A stretch of 26,817 nt of DNA from Acidimicrobiaceae bacterium (GTDB lineage: Bacteria > Actinomycetota > Acidimicrobiia > Acidimicrobiales > Microtrichaceae). Each line of letters opens with the position of its first letter. Within the stretch, counting starts at the first letter, position 1. The DNA lies in contig DORQ01000295.1 in assembly GCA_003514205.1 (NCBI GenBank), forward strand, positions 2,827 through 29,643, given 5' to 3'. Positions 21,840 to 26,817 of this stretch are shown here, in pieces. The notes under the pieces are model-generated. The model saw only the letters and a program-made list of their open reading frames with translations. It did no database searches and was not told the origin of the DNA. Made by a program: the position numbers and the translations under genes.

Positions 21840-24299
21840 CTATTGGCAGGCTTCGCAGGACTCGGGATTCTCCAAGGAGCAGCTCAATGCTTCTTCCTCG
21901 GTGAAGGTCTTGGCAGGTTTGGACTCGCCACCATCGGGGGGCGTTGGGACTGACGCATTCCCCGAACCGGTGGTGGTCTTGTTGATTCGCGTTGCTGGTC
22001 GTGACCGCAGGTAATACGTGGTCTTCAACCCTTGCTTCCAGGCGTGCAGGTACATCGAGGAGAGCTTCGGAATCGTCGGCGACTCAACAAAGAGATTCAA
22101 GGATTGACTTTGATCGATGTATGCGCCCCGGGCCGCCGCCATATCAATCAACGACCTCATGGGAACTTCCCACGCCGTGCGGTACAGAAGCCGAAGGTCC
22201 TCCGGGATCGTTTCGATGTCCTGGATTGAGCCTTCGGCTTGCTTGACGGCGGAGATGGTTGCGTCGTTCCAGAGGCCCCGTGCTTGGAGGTCACGGACAA
22301 GGTAGTGGTTGATCTGAAGGAACTCACCGGAGAGGGTTTCTCGCTTAAAGAGATTGGAAACCTGAGGCTCGATGCATTCGTAGCAACCAGCAATTGACGC
22401 AATGGTGGCCGTTGGCGCAATTGCGATGAGAAGGGAGTTGCGAAGACCGAACTTCTTGATTCGGTCTCGCACCCCCTGCCAGCGGTCGGGGTCGCTCGGC
22501 ACAACATTCCACAGGTCGAACTGCAGGTCACCAGCAGCAGCACGGGTTTGATCGAAGCCCTCGTGCGCACCATGCGCCTCGGCAAGCTGGGTCGAGGCCA
22601 ACAGGGCATTGAAGTAGATCTCTTCGCTGATCCGTGTGGAGATCGCTCGAGCCTCGTCGGAGTCAAACGGAAGGCGCAGCTTGAAGAAGACGTCTTGCAG
22701 ACCCATGAGTCCGAGTCCGACTGGACGCCATTTGGCGTTGGAGTTTCCGGATTCGTCTGTGGGATAGAAGTTGATATCCACGACGCGGTCGAGATATCGG
22801 ACCGCGAGGTGCACCACCTCTGCAATGCGGTCGTAATCCACCGCGCCATCTCGAACGAAGAGACCAAGGTTTAGCGATCCAAGGTTGCAGACTGCAGTTT
22901 CGCTTTGGTTCGTGACTTCGAGGATCTCCGTGCAGAGATTGGAGAGGTGAACGACGTTCTCTGGCCGGGCGGTCTGATTGGCCTTGAGGTTGGAGGCGTC
23001 CTTGAACGTCATCCAGCCGTTGCCAGTCTCGGCAAGCGTCCGCATCATCCGGGTGTAGATCTGTCGTGCCGGAATCTGCTTCTCGTAGAGGCCGGCAGCT
23101 TCGGCTTCGAGGTAGGCCACTTCAAACTCGGGACCATACAGATCGATCAGGTGGGGAACCTTCTTGGGATCGAACAGCGACCACTGCCAATCGTTTTCAA
23201 CTCGCTGCATGAACAGATCAGGGATCCAGTTGGCGAGGTTGAGGTTGTGGGTTCGGCGCGACAGGTCGCCGGTGTTATCACGCAGCTCAAGGAACTCTTC
23301 GATGTCGGCATGCCACGACTCGAGGTACACGCATGCGGCGCCCTTGCGTCGTCCGCCCTGGTTCACCGCAGAGACCGAGGAGTCGAGCGTCTTCAGCCAC
23401 GGAACAATGCCGTTGCTCAGACCGTTGGTTCCACGAATAAGGGAGCCACGACTTCGAATTCGGCTATAGCTCAGGCCGATTCCGCCTGCGTGCTTTGAAA
23501 GACGAGCTACGTCGCGATAGCGGTCGTAAATCGCATCGAGGTTGTCCTCGGGCGAATCGAGGAGATAGCAGCTCGACATCTGCGGGTGCTGGGTTCCTGA
23601 GTTGAACAGGGTGGGCGAACTTGGCAGATACTCCAGGCTGCTGATGAGTCGGTAGAACTCAATTGCATCCTCGGGGTTGTCGGACAGCCCACAGGCGACT
23701 CGCATCAAGAAGTACTGCGGCGTCTCAATGACAAACCGTGTTTCCGGATGACGAAGGAGGTACCTGTCGTACACCGTGCGAAGTCCGAAGAACTCATAGA
23801 GCCCATTGCGCTCGGGAAGAATGGCGTCGTTCAGCTTGCGGCTGTGGGTGGTGACCATCAATGCAGTCGACTGCCCGATGATCCCCTGGGAAGCACCCAG
23901 CGCTACTGATTGGCTAAACGAGTAGACGTCCTGATTCTGCACTTCCTTATCGATCACCGTGGAAAGCATCCGAGATGCGAGCTTGGAGTAGTGCGGCTCC
24001 TCGCTGATGAGTGCAGCGGCGATCCGAATGGAGTGTGCGTCAAGTTCCTCAGTGGACGCTCCGTCATGGAGGCCCGAAATCGTGCGGGTAGCGACCCGCA
24101 TCACATCGATGCCCTCGAGGAGCGTGCCATCCTCGTTCGTAGCGCTACGAGTTATCGCCTTGACGATCTTGTCGAGGTTCACCGGTTCCAGCGAGCCATC
24201 GCGTTTGCGCACCTGCATCTGCGTCGGAACAGCAGCTTCGGTGAGATCTATCTGTGCCTCTGGGACCAGTGTGGGTCGAGTGTCTTCTTGAATTGCCAC
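21840..24299 (-). CDS. nrdA: Class I ribonucleotide reductase, alpha (catalytic) subunit
   Basis: NrdA reduces ribonucleoside diphosphates. Counting from the GTG at 24299 (819 residues), an ATP-cone allosteric domain (VRKRDGSLEPVNLDKIVKAI) opens the protein. The barrel has Cys244 in SSCYLLD, the finger-loop Asn454/Cys456/Glu458 in SNLCTEI, and Cys471 in AVCNLGS. A flexible tail ends with the redox pair Cys815/Cys818 (CEAC), reduced by thioredoxin or glutaredoxin. An in-frame TTG at 24353 would add 18 residues, but GGAGGAT lies right at that codon rather than upstream. AAAGG precedes the GTG at 24299, so the shorter form is preferred. The start remains unsure. Leader hairpins lie upstream. Confidence 0.95.
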   Translation of the reverse strand: MAIQEDTRPTLVPEAQIDLTEAAVPTQMQVRKRDGSLEPVNLDKIVKAITRSATNEDGTLLEGIDVMRVATRTISGLHDGASTEELDAHSIRIAAALISEEPHYSKLASRMLSTVIDKEVQNQDVYSFSQSVALGASQGIIGQSTALMVTTHSRKLNDAILPERNGLYEFFGLRTVYDRYLLRHPETRFVIETPQYFLMRVACGLSDNPEDAIEFYRLISSLEYLPSSPTLFNSGTQHPQMSSCYLLDSPEDNLDAIYDRYRDVARLSKHAGGIGLSYSRIRSRGSLIRGTNGLSNGIVPWLKTLDSSVSAVNQGGRRKGAACVYLESWHADIEEFLELRDNTGDLSRRTHNLNLANWIPDLFMQRVENDWQWSLFDPKKVPHLIDLYGPEFEVAYLEAEAAGLYEKQIPARQIYTRMMRTLAETGNGWMTFKDASNLKANQTARPENVVHLSNLCTEILEVTNQSETAVCNLGSLNLGLFVRDGAVDYDRIAEVVHLAVRYLDRVVDINFYPTDESGNSNAKWRPVGLGLMGLQDVFFKLRLPFDSDEARAISTRISEEIYFNALLASTQLAEAHGAHEGFDQTRAAAGDLQFDLWNVVPSDPDRWQGVRDRIKKFGLRNSLLIAIAPTATIASIAGCYECIEPQVSNLFKRETLSGEFLQINHYLVRDLQARGLWNDATISAVKQAEGSIQDIETIPEDLRLLYRTAWEVPMRSLIDMAAARGAYIDQSQSLNLFVESPTIPKLSSMYLHAWKQGLKTTYYLRSRPATRINKTTTGSGNASVPTPPDGGESKPAKTFTEEEALSCSLENPESCEACQ

Positions 24300-24346
24300 C
24301 AATTCGCCTTTCGATATTCCGCCTGTGAGAAGCCCCAACGGGAGAT

Positions 24347-24385
24347 CCTCCAACGTGTTTGGATCTGCCTATCCCGACACGTTCC
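24347..24385 (-). promoter_or_regulatory. Leader hairpin upstream of nrdA
   Basis: On the minus strand AACGTGT and ACACGTT form a 7-bp perfect stem (24354-24384 region) enclosing GGAT/ATCC. It is immediately followed by a GGAGGATCTCC self-complementary element. The hairpin ends next to the alternative TTG start of nrdA, so it could affect which start is used. I see no clear NrdR box. Confidence 0.35.
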
Positions 24386-24667
24386 CCTCAGTGCTGCCAA
24401 CGCCGCTTCAACGGGGTTGTAATTACAGTCGTGAAACTACTGCCCTGTCCACTACGTCTGGGGGACCGCTTTCCGTGAGCTTCTCAGGGGCGCGCGTTCA
24501 GGCTTTTCAGTGCTTTTGAATAAGTTTGAGATTCGAAACATCACGCGGCGTGAGGGAGCTTCAAAAGCAAGTAGTCCGCACGTATTCGACACAACCGCAC
24601 CCGACCATTCATTGATGGTTCTAGGATTCATTCAGACAGCACGACAGCACACAAGCGGAGTCCAGCA
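24386..24667. other. nrdA-Nudix divergent intergenic region
   Basis: No gene is visible in this stretch. It contains a 10-bp perfect inverted repeat (TGCTTTTGAA at 24511-24520 with TTCAAAAGCA at 24560-24569). Its loop holds a second palindrome, TCACGC-G-GCGTGA (24541-24553). A weak ACCAT/ATGGT repeat lies at 24604-24619. It must hold the promoters of both nrdA and the Nudix gene, but no convincing -35/-10 pair was found. Confidence 0.45.
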
Positions 24668-25489
24668 ATGACGAATCAACCCTTTCGACTCGGCTCAAGC
24701 GGACCGAACAAGAGGGTGATTCCAGCGGCAACAGCGCTCCTGATTCGAGACTCTCCCGAAGGTGCACAGGTCTTGATGCTTCGTCGAAACTCGAAGCTCG
24801 AATTCGCTGGAGGCTTCTGGGTGTTCCCAGGCGGACGAGTCGATGAAGCCGATATGGAGGCCGCCGCAGCGCGACTCAGCGCTCTCATGCATGGCTCATC
24901 CGGCACGGGCGGCAAAGGTCTTGAGACCGATGAATCCGATCGGGCACTCGAGGATCTGGCCGAGCGAATCGCCGCGGCCCGAGAATGCGAAGAGGAAGCG
25001 GGAATCCACATCGAGGCCGATTCACTTGTGCGGTGGAGCCAGTGGAACGGCCCGCCAGAGGCAGTCAAGCGCTTCAATACGGCCTTCTTCGTGGCAGTGG
25101 CTGACACTCATGAAGTGACGATCGACGAAGGCGAGATTCACGATCACCTGTGGGCGACACCCCACGAAGTGCTCGCACAGCACGCACAGGGTGAGATCGA
25201 ACTCGCTCCGCCGACCTTCATCACCTTGTCAGAAATCCGCCACTTGGGCGCAACGAGCCAGATTCTCGCCCAGGCGGCTGCTCGACCCACGGAAGTGTTT
25301 GCGACTCGCTTCACCATGGCGGGCGACACTGTCGCTGCCATGTACCACGGCGATGTGCTGTACGAGGCGCTTGGCGAGAACGCGTCGGATGATCCCCCTG
25401 TTGTGGACCTCGAAGCGGACGGTCCTCGGCATCGGTTGTTGATGACGCCTGGGAATTGGCAGTATCAGCGGGACACTTTCCCAGTGTGA
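24668..25489 (+). CDS. Nudix hydrolase, NUDT19-like with interrupted Nudix box
   Basis: Nudix enzymes cleave nucleoside diphosphates linked to another group. The 273-residue protein begins with PAATALLIRDSPEGAQVLMLRR, then GGFWVFPGGRVDEAD. The second half of the Nudix box, AARECEEEAGI, with the metal-binding REcEEEaG, comes about 40 residues later. A similar long insertion within the box is a feature of the NUDT19 (acyl-CoA diphosphatase) group, so a CoA or acyl-CoA substrate is a reasonable guess. The C-terminal half is unassigned. The ATG at 24668 has GGAG nine bases upstream. It is divergent from nrdA and 12 bp upstream of an unrecognised gene. Confidence 0.87.
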   Translation: MTNQPFRLGSSGPNKRVIPAATALLIRDSPEGAQVLMLRRNSKLEFAGGFWVFPGGRVDEADMEAAAARLSALMHGSSGTGGKGLETDESDRALEDLAERIAAARECEEEAGIHIEADSLVRWSQWNGPPEAVKRFNTAFFVAVADTHEVTIDEGEIHDHLWATPHEVLAQHAQGEIELAPPTFITLSEIRHLGATSQILAQAAARPTEVFATRFTMAGDTVAAMYHGDVLYEALGENASDDPPVVDLEADGPRHRLLMTPGNWQYQRDTFPV

Positions 25490-25501
25490 TACACAGATGA
25501 A

Positions 25502-26236
25502 GTGGACCGGCTAGGAGCTTCAGGTTTAGAGACCCTCAATCCGGGAGCAGCATCTCAAGATCTCAGCCCGCTAAAACCGCGTCGCCCCTGGCGGAAGACA
25601 CAACTCGCCCTGCGCGTGTTGATCATGTGCCAGGTTGTCGCCATTGTGGGACTGACTACAGTCGGTGTTAAGGATCATTGGAGCCACCGCAATGATCCCT
25701 TGCCGCCGACCGAGGAGGGCTCAAAATCGATGATGAACCGCCTACTCCCAGCATGTAGCGGCGAACCCGTCAAGGACGCTGGCATTCGCATTCCCGGACA
25801 ACGACGCGAGCCGTACTTTATCTACACTACCTACCCGGGAAACCAGATCGGCTTACTTGATCCCCGCGTCCCGGTGTCGCATTTTGACACCGTCACGTGC
25901 ATGAGCAGCGAGATTACCTTCTTCGCTAGATGTGAGTTCCAGGCGTTGCCTAGTAACTCCGTATTAGAAGGAAATTTCGGTTCATCCCAAGAATTCACGT
26001 ATCGGTACAACGTTAACTCACTGGTAGTTCGCACCTCGGTGCGAGAGGCTCGAACCGGGGTCGAGATCGGGTCAAACGAGTTCACCGTTGCAGCCCCGGA
26101 GTGCATAACGACAGAGACATTCGCTCCAGAAGGATCGGCCATTCTTCCGTCAGCAGAGGTAGAACCGGACAACTACAACGATGCCATCCTCCGAAAGCTC
26201 GCCGAGGCAGCCGTTGAGCCGTTGATGACCAGCTAG
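25502..26236 (+). CDS. Unrecognised membrane-anchored extracellular protein
   Basis: The 244-residue protein is not recognised. A basic segment (KPRRPWRK) is followed by one hydrophobic helix (about residues 35-56, LALRVLIMCQVVAIVGLTTVGV). This gives a type II membrane anchor and a roughly 185-residue exported part. That part has four cysteines (PACSG, VTCMS, ARCEF, PECIT) that could form disulphides, and many Ser/Thr/Tyr beta-type stretches. The GTG start at 25502 is 12 bp after the Nudix stop without a clear ribosome site, so the start is uncertain. Confidence 0.7.
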   Translation: MDRLGASGLETLNPGAASQDLSPLKPRRPWRKTQLALRVLIMCQVVAIVGLTTVGVKDHWSHRNDPLPPTEEGSKSMMNRLLPACSGEPVKDAGIRIPGQRREPYFIYTTYPGNQIGLLDPRVPVSHFDTVTCMSSEITFFARCEFQALPSNSVLEGNFGSSQEFTYRYNVNSLVVRTSVREARTGVEIGSNEFTVAAPECITTETFAPEGSAILPSAEVEPDNYNDAILRKLAEAAVEPLMTS

Positions 26237-26252
26237 GTGTTCCAGCGGGAGG

Positions 26253-26801
26253 TCAGATCAGGTGGTTGAACCAACCGGAAATAAACGCGACATCGAGTCC
26301 AAGAACCGCCCCACCGAGGACGGAGACAACGTAGGCACCACCCTCGCTCAGTCCACCAAAACCGCCTCGACCAGCTCGCCCCTTCTTTCCCAGGGAACCC
26401 ATCATTGCTCCTCTAATGATCGCCCCGATAAGGCCAAAGGGCGGACAGATGACGATGAATAGAATGCTCAAGAAGACCGCTCGCGCAACATTTCCGGAGG
26501 ATCCTTTGCCCCTCGGCAGTGACCGAGTTCGAGGGTCAACCCGCTGAGCTCCGATTACAAATAGAAACACCGAGAAAACAAGCCCGCCTATCCCAATCGC
26601 CTGAATGACCAGCGTCGATCCTCCATCGAAGAACGGGCTTTCAAGCGACTGTTGGTTCGGGCGAGTTGAATAGAACACGCCGCCCATTGCAAGCGCCACC
26701 AAGAGACCTACTGCGATTCGAATCTCCGGGGATGGCAACCGGTCAGCAAGCGTTTCTTGCGGCCTCGCAAAGACTGTGCCGCGCCCGTTGACGCCATTCA
26801 T
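26253..26801 (-). CDS. Unrecognised four-helix membrane protein
   Basis: The 182-residue protein has four hydrophobic segments (about residues 27-46, 61-84, 106-133 and 154-178). A Gly/Lys/Arg-rich loop (GKKGRAGRGGFGG) lies before the last one. No catalytic motif is seen and no family was recognised. The ATG at 26801 is only 16 bp from the window edge, so upstream context is missing. It is convergent with the preceding gene, 16 bp apart, with no obvious terminator hairpin between. Confidence 0.7.
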   Translation of the reverse strand: MNGVNGRGTVFARPQETLADRLPSPEIRIAVGLLVALAMGGVFYSTRPNQQSLESPFFDGGSTLVIQAIGIGGLVFSVFLFVIGAQRVDPRTRSLPRGKGSSGNVARAVFLSILFIVICPPFGLIGAIIRGAMMGSLGKKGRAGRGGFGGLSEGGAYVVSVLGGAVLGLDVAFISGWFNHLI

Positions 26802-26817
26802 AGCAGCCGTCCCCCAA

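Noticed and set aside
24354..24480. Possible cobalamin riboswitch upstream of nrdA (GTCGGGATA on the minus strand resembles part of a B12 box)
   Set aside because: The rest of the B12 box and the conserved core upstream do not follow, so the match looks accidental.

Overview
The window looks like ordinary chromosomal DNA of a moderately GC-rich actinomycete. A WhiB protein, an F420-type (LLM) oxidoreductase, a CYP125/142-like P450, an actinobacterial NrdAB pair and a type-A RNase P RNA flanked by a C4 zinc-ribbon gene and a histidine phosphatase gene all point to Actinomycetota. The Thr/Ser linkers and overall style fit the class Acidimicrobiia; that placement is inference, not proof. I see no phage, insertion sequence, CRISPR array, tRNA or plasmid gene.

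Region 1 (54-4521, minus strand) is a run of six genes: a Fur-family regulator, rubrerythrin, a GlpC-like two-cluster Fe-S protein, a DUF3501 protein, a WhiB-type Fe-S regulator and trpD. The first five form a redox and peroxide-stress theme. Overlapping AT-rich inverted repeats lie upstream of the Fur gene and a strong compound hairpin lies between rubrerythrin and the Fe-S gene.

Region 2 (4638-14033, plus strand) holds a P450, glpD, two tandem TadE-like pseudopilins and a TadG-like protein. These are followed by a translationally coupled trio: an alkyl-DHAP-synthase-like FAD enzyme, a four-helix membrane protein and a glycerol-kinase-like FGGY kinase. GlpD and the kinase would supply glycerol 3-phosphate and DHAP, and the FAD enzyme could use acyl-DHAP for ether lipid, so an ether-lipid or glycerol module is the most economical reading. 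The pseudopilins sit in the middle of it without any visible secretion machinery.

Region 3 (about 14065-18537) holds rnpB on the plus strand, whose 3' end overlaps the stop of a convergent histidine phosphatase gene. A small membrane protein and a C4 zinc-ribbon coiled-coil protein follow on the minus strand, then a class A penicillin-binding protein. This resembles the mycobacterial rnpB-Rv2228c-Rv2229c neighbourhood, but the RNase H half of Rv2228c is absent.

Region 4 (18615-26801) holds an LLM oxidoreductase overlapping a degenerate Gfo/Idh/MocA-like gene, convergent with nrdA-nrdB across a bidirectional terminator. A NUDT19-like Nudix hydrolase and two unrecognised membrane-associated proteins follow. 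The most unusual items are the compensated base changes in RNase P helix P4, the duplicated four-cysteine pseudopilins with a Cys/aromatic module in TadG, the coupled AGPS-membrane protein-kinase trio, and several perfect palindromes in intergenic regions. No clearly new multi-gene system could be demonstrated from sequence alone.
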